NCBI GenBank assembly: GCA_964603155.1
Contig: CAZRTZ010000009.1
Span: 1-56,165, forward strand
From: VAUL01 sp964603155
GTDB taxonomy: Bacteria > Desulfobacterota > Desulfuromonadia > Desulfuromonadales > BM103
Reading direction: 5' to 3'
DNA length: 56,165 bases
Shown: piece after piece, positions 40,482-51,587 of the stretch
Position numbering within the stretch: the first letter of the stretch is position 1
Layout: each line of letters starts with the position of its first letter
Program-made: the position numbers and the translations under genes
Notes under the pieces: model-generated
Seen by the model: the letters and a program-made list of their open reading frames with translations, nothing else
Databases searched by the model: none
What the model was told of the DNA's origin: nothing

Positions 40482-42026
40482 TCAGCCGGTTCGTATCGGC
40501 ACGCTGCGGATCAGCAGTTCCAGGTTGAAGGCGCAGGCGAACAGGTCGCCCTTGGTCTGGCCGCCGTAGATCTCGACCGAGAGATCGCCGTCGCCATGCA
40601 GATCGATGCGGAAACAACCGGCGGCGGCGCTGCAGGTCAGGGCCTGCACCGTGCAGCTGCGACGGCGGTCCAGTCCATCGGCGAGGCGCAGGATGCCGCC
40701 GAGTTTACCGACCAACACCTGATCTGCAGGGCCGAGGCGGGCAAAATTCTCGTGGCGGGCCTTGGGGAGCGCCTTGCGGTGGTAGCGGGCGAGGTTCGCC
40801 ACGATCTCGCGCTCGCGCGGCGAGAAGTCAAACAGCTCGGCATGGCGGATCAGATGGTAGGAGTGTTTGTGGTGGCGGTCGTAGCTGATGAAATAGCCGA
40901 CATCGTGCAGCAGGGCCGCGGCTTCGAGCATCTGCCGGGCACGCTCGTCGAGCTGCGAATCGGCTGACAGCGCCGCGAAGATCGCCAGAGCCAGCTTGCG
41001 CACCTGCTCGCCGTGCTCTTCGTCGGCATGGCAGGACCTGGCGAATTCCTTGACCGAGGCGCGCCAGTCACGCCGGCTGGCGGTTTCGCGCCACAGGCCG
41101 CGTTCAATCAAAGAGCGGATGATCAACCCCTCGCGGATGCCGCGCTCGTTGATGCGCAGCACATTGGTGCTGAAGCGGCGCATCAGGCTGTCGACGGCAG
41201 CCACGCCGGCGACGATGATGTCGGCCCGCTCCGGGTTCAACCCGGGGATGTCGCGCCGCTCCTTGCACGATTTGCGCTGCAGCATGGCCAGCAGGTGGAC
41301 GATCTCCGAACGCAGGACTTCGTACCCGTGGACGGTATCGTAACTCTCCTGGCGCTGGGCCATGATCATCCCGGCAATGCTGGTGATGGTTCCGCCCGAT
41401 CCGATCAGACAGCGCAGGGGCGCGTCGCAACCCGCGAATGCCGCATCGAGCGTCTTGCGCAGGTGCTTGCGCAACTTGTCGAAATCCTTGTCGGGAATCG
41501 GGTCGCGGGACAGGAATTTTTCCGTGAGGAAAACCGCGCCGAGCTCCAGGGAGACGATCTCTTCGATATGGTGGCCGGTGGCGATGACCACCTCGACACT
41601 GCCGCCGCCGATATCGACCAGTCCGTAGCGGTTGCCAGCCATGTCGAAGTGATGGCGGGCGCTGAGCGCCGCCAGTTCGGCCTCTTCCTCGCCCTCGATC
41701 ACCCGGATCGGGATCCCGGTCTCCTTAAGCATGGCGGCAACGAAATCCGGCCCGTTGGCGGCCTTGCGCACGGCGCTGGTGGCGACCGCCACGATATCCC
41801 GGCAGCCGAGCCCCTCGGTGATCTTGCGCATGCGCAACAGCGCCTGGCGGGCCCGCTCCCATGCCCCCGGGGCGATGATTCCCGAGGCATTCAGCCCCTC
41901 GCCGAGGCGCACCATGGCCTTCTCGTCATCAAGGACGCTGAACCCCCCGTTCCCCCCCGCTTCCACCACGATGCAGCGGATCGAGTTGGTGCCGATATCA
42001 ATGGCGGCAAGGCGGTGTTTTTTCAT
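40482..42026 (-). CDS. ppx: Exopolyphosphatase/guanosine pentaphosphatase
   Basis: A 514-residue Ppx/GppA protein that hydrolyses polyphosphate (or pppGpp). The actin-like fold is visible: AAIDIGTNSIRCIVV (phosphate 1 loop), GLVDIGGGSVEVVIA (phosphate 2) and GSGGTITSIAGM. The C-terminal third (about 320-514) holds an HD domain with LLHDVGYFISYDRHHKHSYHLI. Convergent with olsF with 21 bases between stops. Placed near ppk on the opposite strand, so synthesis and degradation of polyphosphate are both encoded here. Confidence 0.94.
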   Translation of the reverse strand: MKKHRLAAIDIGTNSIRCIVVEAGGNGGFSVLDDEKAMVRLGEGLNASGIIAPGAWERARQALLRMRKITEGLGCRDIVAVATSAVRKAANGPDFVAAMLKETGIPIRVIEGEEEAELAALSARHHFDMAGNRYGLVDIGGGSVEVVIATGHHIEEIVSLELGAVFLTEKFLSRDPIPDKDFDKLRKHLRKTLDAAFAGCDAPLRCLIGSGGTITSIAGMIMAQRQESYDTVHGYEVLRSEIVHLLAMLQRKSCKERRDIPGLNPERADIIVAGVAAVDSLMRRFSTNVLRINERGIREGLIIRSLIERGLWRETASRRDWRASVKEFARSCHADEEHGEQVRKLALAIFAALSADSQLDERARQMLEAAALLHDVGYFISYDRHHKHSYHLIRHAELFDFSPREREIVANLARYHRKALPKARHENFARLGPADQVLVGKLGGILRLADGLDRRRSCTVQALTCSAAAGCFRIDLHGDGDLSVEIYGGQTKGDLFACAFNLELLIRSVPIRTG

Positions 42027-42121
42027 CGGAGTCTCTGCTCATCAGGAAAAATTTGCTACAATGCTGCGAGAAGTATAACGCATTCGTAAACACATGCCGC
42101 CACGACGGAGAGGAGAGTGTC

Positions 42122-42259
42122 ATGGGCAAATGCCTGAAGGGCGAGTCGGAAGTCAAGAAAAAGGACGCCAAATTCGAATGCGGCAAATGCGGGGCGAAGG
42201 TCGAAAAAAAATCCCACGTCTGCAAGCCCGAGAAGATCAAGGGCGACAAGAAGAAGTGA
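42122..42259 (+). CDS. 45-residue Lys-rich zinc-ribbon-like protein
   Basis: A short protein MGKCLKGESEVKKKDAKF onward with CGKCGAKVEKKSHVC, a four-Cys/His zinc-ribbon-like pattern and a basic C-terminal tail (KPEKIKGDKKK). GGAGAGGAGAGTGTC precedes the ATG. Very similar short proteins are familiar from Geobacter-type genomes; function unknown. Ends one base before the convergent HHH gene. Confidence 0.7.
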   Translation: MGKCLKGESEVKKKDAKFECGKCGAKVEKKSHVCKPEKIKGDKKK

Positions 42260-42793
42260 TCAGCTTGGGCGGACCGCCTTGCTGATGGCCTTGCGCGTCT
42301 GCCGCAGCCCTTTGGTCAAGGCTTCGAGATCATCCTGGGCGACAGTGCTCAGACGGGCATCGGCTTTCGTCAGCTTCTTGCTGAGCCGGCGCAGCTGCTC
42401 GGAGAGCGTGGCTTCGACCTTTTCCAGGGTTGCCAGGACCCGGGTGATTTCCTTGCGCAGCTGACGCAGGGCCTTGCCGTCGTCGTCCACGTCGTACTGG
42501 TCGCGCAGTTTCACGACCAGGGCGGAAACCGCGATACGCAGGCGCTCGGCATTGTCGAGCATGTCGGCAAGGCTTTTCTCGTCGGCGACCGGCTGGCTGA
42601 CTGAGGCCAGTTCTCTGGCCTGTGCCTGAAGCTCGGGGAGGCTTGAGGGTTGCAACCCCTTGATGCCGGCCAACTCCTCGGCGGTTGCCTCGGCAAAACG
42701 TGCCAGCGTGTCAAACCCGGCCTCGACCAGGCGGGCGGCCAATACCTCGCCAACCCCCTTGATTTTCTGCAGCTGCTTGACGGCTTCTTGCAT
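42260..42793 (-). CDS. Helix-hairpin-helix plus coiled-coil protein
   Basis: A 177-residue protein. An N-terminal helix-hairpin-helix region (KIKGVGEVLAARLVEAGF and a second copy around GIKGLQPSSLPEL, about residues 8-60) is typical of nonspecific DNA binding. The rest is long charged helices with heptads (about 70-175, EKVEATLSEQLRRLSKKLTK). It is small, basic at the end, and may bridge DNA and another protein. Start chosen at 42793 with AGGAGA upstream. Role unknown; proximity to the polyphosphate genes hints at a granule- or nucleoid-associated protein, inference. Confidence 0.7.
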   Translation of the reverse strand: MQEAVKQLQKIKGVGEVLAARLVEAGFDTLARFAEATAEELAGIKGLQPSSLPELQAQARELASVSQPVADEKSLADMLDNAERLRIAVSALVVKLRDQYDVDDDGKALRQLRKEITRVLATLEKVEATLSEQLRRLSKKLTKADARLSTVAQDDLEALTKGLRQTRKAISKAVRPS

Positions 42794-42893
42794 GATCGTC
42801 TCCTGTAAGGGGGGCTTGCTGAAATCGTGACGCATCTTCCTACGCGACAATTCAACCGGTAAATACCGACAATTTCAAGTTGCAACGCTGCCC

Positions 42894-42926
42894 TTGACTG
42901 AAATTTAACATAATTCTAACATTTAT
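42894..42926 (+). promoter_or_regulatory. Putative PhoB box array upstream of ppk
   Basis: Three plus-strand half-sites at exact 11-base steps: TTGAC (42894-42898), TTAAC (42905-42909) and CTAAC (42916-42920), about 70 bases before the ppk ATG and pointing toward it. It is one of the best arrays in the window and ties the polyphosphate operon to phosphate control. Confidence 0.7.
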
Positions 42927-42986
42927 ACTTTAGGAGTGGAGAGTCGCTTTAGAATTCCCCCTTGAACAGAAGCAGAGGATCCTCAC

Positions 42987-45170
<2,184 letters not shown>

Positions 45171-45178
45171 ACCGAGGC

Positions 45179-46138
45179 ATGGCCAACCCTTCCAGGCAGG
45201 GGTTGTTCCCCCCGCGGCAGTCGGCAAAGGAGGCCCTGTGCCAGCTCTGCCGCCGGCAGTTGGACGCCATCGAACGGCACCGGCCGGGGGCCAGGGCGGG
45301 CCGCGATCCCGAGGAACTCCACGATTTGCGCGTGGCGGTGCGCCGCACCCGCAGTATCCTCGGCGAATTCCGCAACTTTTTTCCGCAGGCGGCGCTCACC
45401 CACTTTCGCAGCGAATTTCGCTGGCTCGGGGAAGTGACCGGGCCCGTCCGCGATCTCGACGTCTACCTGGACCGGCTTCCCGCCTACCAGGCGTTGCTGC
45501 CGGGCGAAGCCGCCGGCGCCCTTGTCCCGTTCCAGCGTTTTCTCGGCAAGCACCGGCGGCAGGAGCAAAGGCGTCTGATCCGGCGGCTCGACTCAAAGCG
45601 GGTGCGGAGCCTTCTCGCTGAATGGCGCGGGTTTCTGGATACGGGGGGGAGCGAGTCCTGGCCGGAGATTGCCGGTGAGCCGGCCGGAGAGGTTGCGCGC
45701 AGGCGGGTCTGGAAACTCTACCGGAGGTTCCTGCGCGAGGGGGGAGCGATTACTGCCGGTTCTCCGGACTGCGCCCTGCACCGCCTGCGGATTACCGGCA
45801 AGAAGCTGCGTTACCTGGTAGAATTCTTCAGCAAGCATTATCCGCCGCAGGAGATCGAGGTGTTGGTCAAGGCGATGAAGGCGATCCAGGATTTTCTCGG
45901 CGACTACCAGGACTGCACGGTCCAACAGGAGCGTCTCGCGGAACTGGACCGGCAGATGGCCGCGGAGGGTGGGCTGGCACACGAAACCCACGCAGCCCTG
46001 GCTCGGCTGGTCGAGATTTTGCGCCATCGCCAGCAGCGGATGCGCAAGGCCTTTCCGAAACGATTCCGACTGTTCAGCCACGGCCGCGGCCGGCGTGGTT
46101 TCGTCAGGCTTTACGCCCCGGCCGGAGGGGCGGCATGA
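45179..46138 (+). CDS. CHAD domain protein (polyphosphate granule binding)
   Basis: A 319-residue helical protein with the conserved-histidine alpha-helical domain: the first half has HDLRVAVRRTRSILGEFRN and GEVTGPVRDLDVYLDRL, and the second has HRLRITGKKLRYLVEFF and IQDFLGDYQDC, i.e. both four-helix halves with His, Arg and Lys residues lining a positive groove. CHAD domains bind polyphosphate and localise to granules in known cases. It starts 9 bases after ppk and its stop overlaps ParA by four bases, so it is co-translated. No signal peptide. Confidence 0.93.
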   Translation: MANPSRQGLFPPRQSAKEALCQLCRRQLDAIERHRPGARAGRDPEELHDLRVAVRRTRSILGEFRNFFPQAALTHFRSEFRWLGEVTGPVRDLDVYLDRLPAYQALLPGEAAGALVPFQRFLGKHRRQEQRRLIRRLDSKRVRSLLAEWRGFLDTGGSESWPEIAGEPAGEVARRRVWKLYRRFLREGGAITAGSPDCALHRLRITGKKLRYLVEFFSKHYPPQEIEVLVKAMKAIQDFLGDYQDCTVQQERLAELDRQMAAEGGLAHETHAALARLVEILRHRQQRMRKAFPKRFRLFSHGRGRRGFVRLYAPAGGAA

Positions 46139-46890
46139 AGACCATCGCCTGCTACAACATCAAGGGCGGCGTCGGCAAGACCGCAACGGCCGTCAACCTG
46201 GCCTGGATGGCGGCGCGGGCCGGGTTGGTCACGCTGATCTGGGACCTCGATCCGCAGGGCGCCGCCAGCTTCTATTTTCGCACGGTTCCGAAGGTCAAAG
46301 GTGGCGGTCGCGCCCTGATCGGCGGAGAGCGCGAACTGCAGGAATTAGTGCGGGGCACCGAATACCCGCTGCTGGATATCCTGCCGGCCGATTTTTCCTA
46401 CCGGCACATGGATATCCGCCTGGAGGAAGCGAAGAAGCCGACCAAGCGCTTGCGCAAGCTGCTCAAGCCGTTGGCCGAAACCTACGACGTCGTGTTTCTC
46501 GACTGTCCTCCCAGCATTTCCCTGGTTTCGGAAGCGGTTTTCGAAGCGGCCGACATCCTGCTGGTGCCGACGATCCCGACCACGCTCTCGCTGCGCACGT
46601 TCGAACAGCTGCGGCAGTTCCGGAGCGACCGTGGGCTCGAGAGCCTTGAGCTGGTGCCGTTCTTCTCCATGGTCGACCGGCGCAAGTCGTTGCACCGCGA
46701 AATCCTCGAGGAGTTCGCCGCCACCTGCCCCGAAGTGTGCAACACGCACATCCCCTACGCGAGTGAAGTCGAGCAGATGGGGGTGCACTGCGCGCCGATC
46801 GGCGAGTACGCCGCTTACAGCCGGGGAGGGCTGGCCTTCGAAGCGCTCTGGGCGGAGCTGGCACCAAGGTTGAAGGAGGGTCGGCGATGA
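46135..46890 (+). CDS. ParA/MinD-like ATPase in the polyphosphate operon
   Basis: A 251-residue protein with the deviant Walker A KGGVGKTATAVNL (near residue 11), LIWDLDPQGAASFYF (switch I) and VFLDCPPSISLVSEAVF (switch II), as in ParA, which positions plasmids, chromosomes or cargo over the nucleoid. There is no ParB gene, centromere-like repeat or replication origin near it, and it lies between CHAD and SixA genes of the ppk operon. Cargo positioning of polyphosphate granules via the CHAD protein is my hypothesis. Overlaps both neighbours by four bases. Confidence 0.9.
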   Translation: MKTIACYNIKGGVGKTATAVNLAWMAARAGLVTLIWDLDPQGAASFYFRTVPKVKGGGRALIGGERELQELVRGTEYPLLDILPADFSYRHMDIRLEEAKKPTKRLRKLLKPLAETYDVVFLDCPPSISLVSEAVFEAADILLVPTIPTTLSLRTFEQLRQFRSDRGLESLELVPFFSMVDRRKSLHREILEEFAATCPEVCNTHIPYASEVEQMGVHCAPIGEYAAYSRGGLAFEALWAELAPRLKEGRR

Positions 46891-47390
46891 AGCGCCTGAT
46901 CCTGGTGCGTCACGCCAAATCGAGTTGGAAGGATGTCGCCCTGCACGATGTCGACCGGCCGCTGAGCAAGCGGGGGAAGCGCGATGCTCCGTGCATGGGG
47001 GAACATCTCGCCCGGCAGGGGGTAAGGCCGGACATCATTCTCGCCAGTCCGGCCAAACGCGCGCGCAAGACCGCGCAACTACTCGCCGCACAACTTGCCA
47101 ATGCCGGGGGACACATCCTCTTCGATCCGGCCCTGTATGAAGCCGGTGCCGGGCTCCTCCTGGAGCGGGTGCGCGCCCTCGACGAGACCTGGAACGAGGT
47201 GATGCTGGTGGGTCACAACCCCGGCCTGACCGATTTCGCCAACCTGCTGACCGCCATCGGCATCGACAACCTGCCGACCTGCGGGGTCGTCGTCGCCAAT
47301 TTGGAACTGAACTCCTGGCGGGAGGTCGAAGTCGGATGCGGCGAGCCGGTGCTTTACCTGACCCCCAAGGAGCTGCCCGACCCGGGGTAA
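46887..47390 (+). CDS. sixA: SixA-type phosphohistidine phosphatase
   Basis: A 167-residue histidine phosphatase of the phosphoglycerate-mutase-like fold. The catalytic RHG-type motif is VRHAKSSW with the nucleophilic His9 (LILVRHAKS), a second basic motif is ILASPAKRARKTAQLL, and GHNPGLTDF holds the late His. SixA-type enzymes remove phosphate from phosphohistidine on proteins such as Ppk-like or PTS proteins. Last gene of the ppk operon and overlaps ParA by four bases. Confidence 0.9.
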   Translation: MKRLILVRHAKSSWKDVALHDVDRPLSKRGKRDAPCMGEHLARQGVRPDIILASPAKRARKTAQLLAAQLANAGGHILFDPALYEAGAGLLLERVRALDETWNEVMLVGHNPGLTDFANLLTAIGIDNLPTCGVVVANLELNSWREVEVGCGEPVLYLTPKELPDPG

Positions 47391-47391
47391 C

Positions 47392-47847
47392 CTACAAACC
47401 GTCCATCAATTCACGGCGATTCGGCGAAAATCGAATGGCCATGATTCGCACCCCCATCAGCGCGCCAACCAGGGCGATCGCCAAAGCGATACGCGCGACC
47501 TCAACCTCTCGGTACCAGAATCCCATGATCTCGGTGATTACGACCACCATCACCGTGTCGATAATATAGGTGACCTTGACACGACCTTCGGTAAAGTAGG
47601 CCTTGACGGTCCGGAACAGCTCGACAACAGCCAAAACCATAAGGACGTTGGCCACCAGTTGCTTGAGAGCTTCATGCAAGCCGGCGCCATTCAAAATATG
47701 TCCAGTGGCGGAAAACAGGTCGATTGTGGTGCGGGTGACACCTAACCCCACCCCCATTATCAGAACCAACATAAGCAGGCTGAGCAGACCCCTGCAGAGA
47801 GATTCGAAAAGGAATTCCGTCACGTCTTTGATTGCTTCTCGTTGCAT
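47392..47847 (-). CDS. PsiE family phosphate-starvation-inducible-type membrane protein
   Basis: A 151-residue protein with about four membrane helices (about residues 18-40, 63-83, 95-113, 117-135). The loop NVLMVLAVVELFRTVKAYF and the TYIIDTVMVVVITEIM helix match the PsiE/DUF2154-like family that is induced by phosphate starvation in E. coli. It follows the MCP gene 39 bases downstream on the same strand, and one base separates it from SixA convergently. The role is unknown. Confidence 0.8.
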   Translation of the reverse strand: MQREAIKDVTEFLFESLCRGLLSLLMLVLIMGVGLGVTRTTIDLFSATGHILNGAGLHEALKQLVANVLMVLAVVELFRTVKAYFTEGRVKVTYIIDTVMVVVITEIMGFWYREVEVARIALAIALVGALMGVRIMAIRFSPNRRELMDGL

Positions 47848-47886
47848 GTTTTATTGGCTTCCTTCCTCTTGGCTTTTCTGATGAAG

Positions 47887-50583
47887 TCAGATGCGAAAGG
47901 CCCCAACCTCGCTGCCCAACGCCTCCGCCTGGGTTGACAATCGGGCGACGACCTGATCGAGCTCCTCGCTCCGCCCGGCGGTTTTCTCTGCCAACTGCTG
48001 AATGCTCGTAACCGCTTCCACCGCCTGCCGACTGCGACGGGTTTGGTCCCGGGTTACCTGGTCGATACGGGCGATCATCACCCGCATCGACTCCATGTTC
48101 TCGGCAATATGCCGGCTTCCGGCCGCCTGCTCGACGGTGCTTGACTTGACCCTGGCGGCGATTTCATGCATTTGCTCGGAGGCCTGGGCGCTCTGGCGAA
48201 TGCCGCTCCCCATCTGTTGCACGGCCGAAGCGATCTGCGCCAGCCGCTGGGTCACTTCCTCCACAGCCCGGGTAATCTGTCGGCTGTCCTCGGCCTGGGC
48301 ATGGGCGGATTTTACGATCCCTTCGACATGATTATGGGCCGTTTCGGTGCTGGTGCGAATCTTGGCGAGCGCCTCACCGGCGCTCCGCGCCCGGGCAACT
48401 TCTTCCGCCGCCCGCTGTTGGCCGGTTTCCATGACGCGAACCGCCTCTCCCGTCGCTTCCTGCAGATTGCGAATGATGCCGTCTATCTCCTTGGTTGAAA
48501 TGGCCGTGCGCTCGGCCAGTTCGCGAATCTCGTCGGCCACCACGGCAAAACCGCGACCGTGTTCACCGGCCTGGGCGGCGATAATGGTGGCATTCAGCGC
48601 CAAGAGACTGGTCTGGTCGGCGACGTTGTCGATGACCGTCAGGATCTGTCCAATCGCCTCGGACTTTCTGCCAAGATCGCGGATTGCCGCACCGGCCCGG
48701 TCAATCACATGATTGAGGGCGGCCACGCCCTCGACCGAAGCCCCGACCGCGGTCATCCCCGTCTGGGCATCCAGTGCGGCCATACTGGCAAGATCTCCGG
48801 TCTGCTCGGCACTCCGTTCGATTTCGGAAAGTCTCTGGTCAAGCGTGGTGACCGCCTGCGCGGTTTGCTGGGTGAGCGCTACCAACTGACCGACGCTGCC
48901 ATCAATCTCTCCACTGGCCGCTGACATCTCCTGGGATGAGGAGGAGACCAGATCGACCGAGCCGAACAGGTAATCCATCTGTTCAGCGATCTCCTCGATG
49001 GTTGCGCCCAGTTCCATGGTCGCCGATGTGCACTGCCGGCTGACATCCACCAACTGGCTGGTGCTTTCAGCGATTCCCTGAACATCCTCGACAATCCCGC
49101 GGAGATCGTCATCGGCACTTTCCAGCGCCAACCGCTGCTCCTTGGCACCGCTGCCGACCTCCCTGGAGGCCTGCTGAATCAGCACCGTGGCATCAACCAG
49201 TTCCCCGGTCACGCTGCCGATCTTGCCGACCATGTCCCGCTGGCGCCTCACGAACCGGTTGAAACTGTGCGAAAGCTGGCCGACTTCGTCCCCGGAGCGG
49301 ATCGGCAGTTCCTGGGTCAGATCCCCGGCGCCCTCTGCAATTTCATCGAGGCGGCTCACCGCATGCTTGAGCGGCCGGGTGACCGACCGGGTAATGATGG
49401 TTCCGCCGATGAGCAGTGCGGCGATGATGCCGCCGGAAAGCGCCAGGTTGAGGGTGCGGACGCGTGCCGCGCCGGAAAGATCGGCCTTCTTCTCCAGGAA
49501 GGCCTCGGTGACCGCAGCGGACTCGGCTCTCCTGGCTTCGACATGCTGTTCGAAAGCCCCCTGCAGGGCGCCCAAGGCGGCTGAAGCAGCCTGCGCTGCG
49601 GCCCTTAGCTCACTGTTCATGGCCGCCATGGCCTTTTCCTGTGCCGCGACGGCAACGTTCTCGACGGCGAGGATATTGTCGATATCGATGGCCATCGACT
49701 TGATTGCCGTCGGAAAACTGTCCCGGTAATGGGTGCGGACCTGCTCCCACTTGCCAGTCAACATCAGCACGCCGAGCTTGCCCGTGGCGTCGAACAGAGC
49801 ACGATTGGTTTTTGCCGCATTGTCGAGGTTGCGGACCAGTTCAGGAAACTCTCCGGCATAGCGGGTGTAGAGCACGCTGCGCCGGAATTCTTCCAGGGGG
49901 GTATCCGTTACCTCTTCCCAGGACAACTCACCGATTCCGCTTTGGATGAAGATGTTGTTGGCAACCTGCAGATTCCAGTAGAGGAGGGTGCGCTTGAGCT
50001 CCTGCAGCGAAACTGCCAGTTCGCCGTGACGCGGCCGCCAGGCTTCCTGCACCGTCTGGCTTGAAGTCAAGAGCTGCCGGTGTGCCTGCTCAAGGGTTGT
50101 GAATTCGGCGCCGGAGCCAGGGAGCAGTTCGCGCATCCGACGTGCTTCCTCGCCGGCCAGAAAGTCGCCCAAGGGGTCACGGCTTCCTGTCACAAAACCG
50201 GGGATCTCGGCCTGGTTGGCGATCATCGCCTCGACCATGCCGCGTTGCACCAAATTGATCTCCGCCTGGGTCCGGTTGAGCGATTGCAGCGCACCGGCGA
50301 GCAGCGTCGCCTCCTCCTGGACCGCAGCCGCCCGGTCGAAGGCGTCGCGGGCGCCGCTATTCGCGGCCACAATGCTGCCGGTCGACCAGATGTTGAGGCC
50401 GGCCATCAAGGCTACCAGGATGACGACGGCCAGCGAGCCGAGCATCAGGCGCAGACCGATGGTCAGGTGCCGACGACGTTTGTTGGCGCCGAACCTGGGT
50501 GAACTGTTGTGTTTGAGTGGGTTGATCGAATCCATCAAAACTGGCGAAGTCCTGGCGTTATGAGTAATGCTGAGGCCATTCAT
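47887..50583 (-). CDS. Methyl-accepting chemotaxis protein with large periplasmic domain
   Basis: An 898-residue receptor. One membrane helix near residues 38-60, a periplasmic sensor of about 300 residues, a second helix near 370-395, HAMP (about 395-450) and a long cytoplasmic coiled-coil with the signalling tip NVADQTSLLALNATIIAAQAGEHGRGFAVVADEIRELAERT. It should signal to CheA to bias motility. The start at 50583 has GAGG nine bases upstream; the ATG at 50592 does not. A Pho-type pair lies 80-100 bases upstream in its direction. Ligand unknown, phosphate-related sensing is a speculation. Confidence 0.92.
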   Translation of the reverse strand: MNGLSITHNARTSPVLMDSINPLKHNSSPRFGANKRRRHLTIGLRLMLGSLAVVILVALMAGLNIWSTGSIVAANSGARDAFDRAAAVQEEATLLAGALQSLNRTQAEINLVQRGMVEAMIANQAEIPGFVTGSRDPLGDFLAGEEARRMRELLPGSGAEFTTLEQAHRQLLTSSQTVQEAWRPRHGELAVSLQELKRTLLYWNLQVANNIFIQSGIGELSWEEVTDTPLEEFRRSVLYTRYAGEFPELVRNLDNAAKTNRALFDATGKLGVLMLTGKWEQVRTHYRDSFPTAIKSMAIDIDNILAVENVAVAAQEKAMAAMNSELRAAAQAASAALGALQGAFEQHVEARRAESAAVTEAFLEKKADLSGAARVRTLNLALSGGIIAALLIGGTIITRSVTRPLKHAVSRLDEIAEGAGDLTQELPIRSGDEVGQLSHSFNRFVRRQRDMVGKIGSVTGELVDATVLIQQASREVGSGAKEQRLALESADDDLRGIVEDVQGIAESTSQLVDVSRQCTSATMELGATIEEIAEQMDYLFGSVDLVSSSSQEMSAASGEIDGSVGQLVALTQQTAQAVTTLDQRLSEIERSAEQTGDLASMAALDAQTGMTAVGASVEGVAALNHVIDRAGAAIRDLGRKSEAIGQILTVIDNVADQTSLLALNATIIAAQAGEHGRGFAVVADEIRELAERTAISTKEIDGIIRNLQEATGEAVRVMETGQQRAAEEVARARSAGEALAKIRTSTETAHNHVEGIVKSAHAQAEDSRQITRAVEEVTQRLAQIASAVQQMGSGIRQSAQASEQMHEIAARVKSSTVEQAAGSRHIAENMESMRVMIARIDQVTRDQTRRSRQAVEAVTSIQQLAEKTAGRSEELDQVVARLSTQAEALGSEVGAFRI

Positions 50584-50661
50584 ACGGTTCATCCTCGTTC
50601 GGCACTTTGGTCTTTGATTTCCGGTGCAAAGCTAAAGCCCCCCGGGTTTGGCACAGGTGAA

Positions 50662-50683
50662 ATAATTGTCAGAAAATTATTAG
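50662..50683 (-). promoter_or_regulatory. Possible Pho-type half-site pair upstream of the MCP gene
   Basis: Minus-strand CTGAC (50668-50672) and CTAAT (50679-50683) are 11 bases apart and point toward the chemoreceptor and the PsiE gene after it. One base deviates in the second half-site, so confidence is modest. Confidence 0.35.
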
Positions 50684-50764
50684 AATGGTGACCAGTTGCA
50701 ACTTCGCCGCGGGCGGCTAAGCTCGTAAAAAGAGCTTTGATCCAACCACGCCCGGGAGCTATGC

Positions 50765-51535
50765 ATGGACACGCTTCGCGCCAGCGCCGTTTCGATCGGC
50801 GGCCGGCTGACGGTCCGGCATCTGGACGGTTGGCCGGCACCGGTGGCGACCACGCCCCTGACAATCCCCGGTCCGGACGGCGGCTTTGCCGTGCTGTTTC
50901 GCTTCGGCGTAGTCTGCGCGGTGGGGCTGCCGGCCGAAGAGACAAACCGGCTGCTGCAGGTCAGGGAGTTGGCGGTCGAGCCGCGCACCCAGGGGGGGAG
51001 CGAGGATGCGGAGCTGCTGATCCGCCCCGGAGGCGAGGAGGGGATCGACACCGAGGGCCGGATCGTGTTGCGCGAATTCTCGGCCGGGCGGGCGCAGATC
51101 GTGGCCAGCGTCCTGGCGAAAAGCGCGGTTTTAAGCGATTACGAGGGGGAAGTGGCGGCGGTTTTCGAGCGGATCGAACCGTTTGCCGCGCAGCTGCGGC
51201 AGTCCCGCCTGCCGCGCAGCAGCAAAGCGCTGCTCAAGGAACTCGGCGACGTGCTGCTGATCCAGTCGCGCATGGTCGGCCGTGCCGAGATCAGCGAAAA
51301 ACCGGACATCACCTGGGAGCGGCCGGAACTCGACCGCCTCTACGAGCGGCTCGCCGCGGAGTTCGAACTGCGTGACCGCGAGCAGGCCCTGACCCGCAAG
51401 CTGCAGCTGATCCAGATCGCCGCCCAGACCTATCTCGACCTGATCAACGGCCAACGCACCCTGCGGGTCGAGTGGTACATCGTCATCCTCATTCTGGCCG
51501 AAATCGTCCTGTTCCTCTACGAGCTGACGCGCTGA
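50765..51535 (+). CDS. RMD1/DUF155 family protein
   Basis: A 256-residue protein of the RMD1/YagE (DUF155) family: N-terminal alpha/beta region with GGFAVLFRFGVVCAVGLP, a helical middle (LRQSRLPRSSKALLKELGDVLLIQSRM) and one C-terminal membrane helix WYIVILILAEIVLFLYELTR with the conserved short cytoplasmic or periplasmic end. Function is unknown; eukaryotic members are mitochondrial membrane proteins. Start ATG at 50765 with GGGAGC upstream. A CYTH protein follows in the same direction. Confidence 0.88.
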   Translation: MDTLRASAVSIGGRLTVRHLDGWPAPVATTPLTIPGPDGGFAVLFRFGVVCAVGLPAEETNRLLQVRELAVEPRTQGGSEDAELLIRPGGEEGIDTEGRIVLREFSAGRAQIVASVLAKSAVLSDYEGEVAAVFERIEPFAAQLRQSRLPRSSKALLKELGDVLLIQSRMVGRAEISEKPDITWERPELDRLYERLAAEFELRDREQALTRKLQLIQIAAQTYLDLINGQRTLRVEWYIVILILAEIVLFLYELTR

Positions 51536-51587
51536 CGCCGGTTTTCAGTACTTGCCTTCCCCGCCGCAACGCGCGAAGATGACGGCC

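Noticed and set aside
46135..46890. ParA as evidence of a plasmid or integrated element partition locus
   Set aside because: No ParB, centromere-like repeats, replication gene or att site is nearby; its neighbours are polyphosphate genes with tight overlaps.
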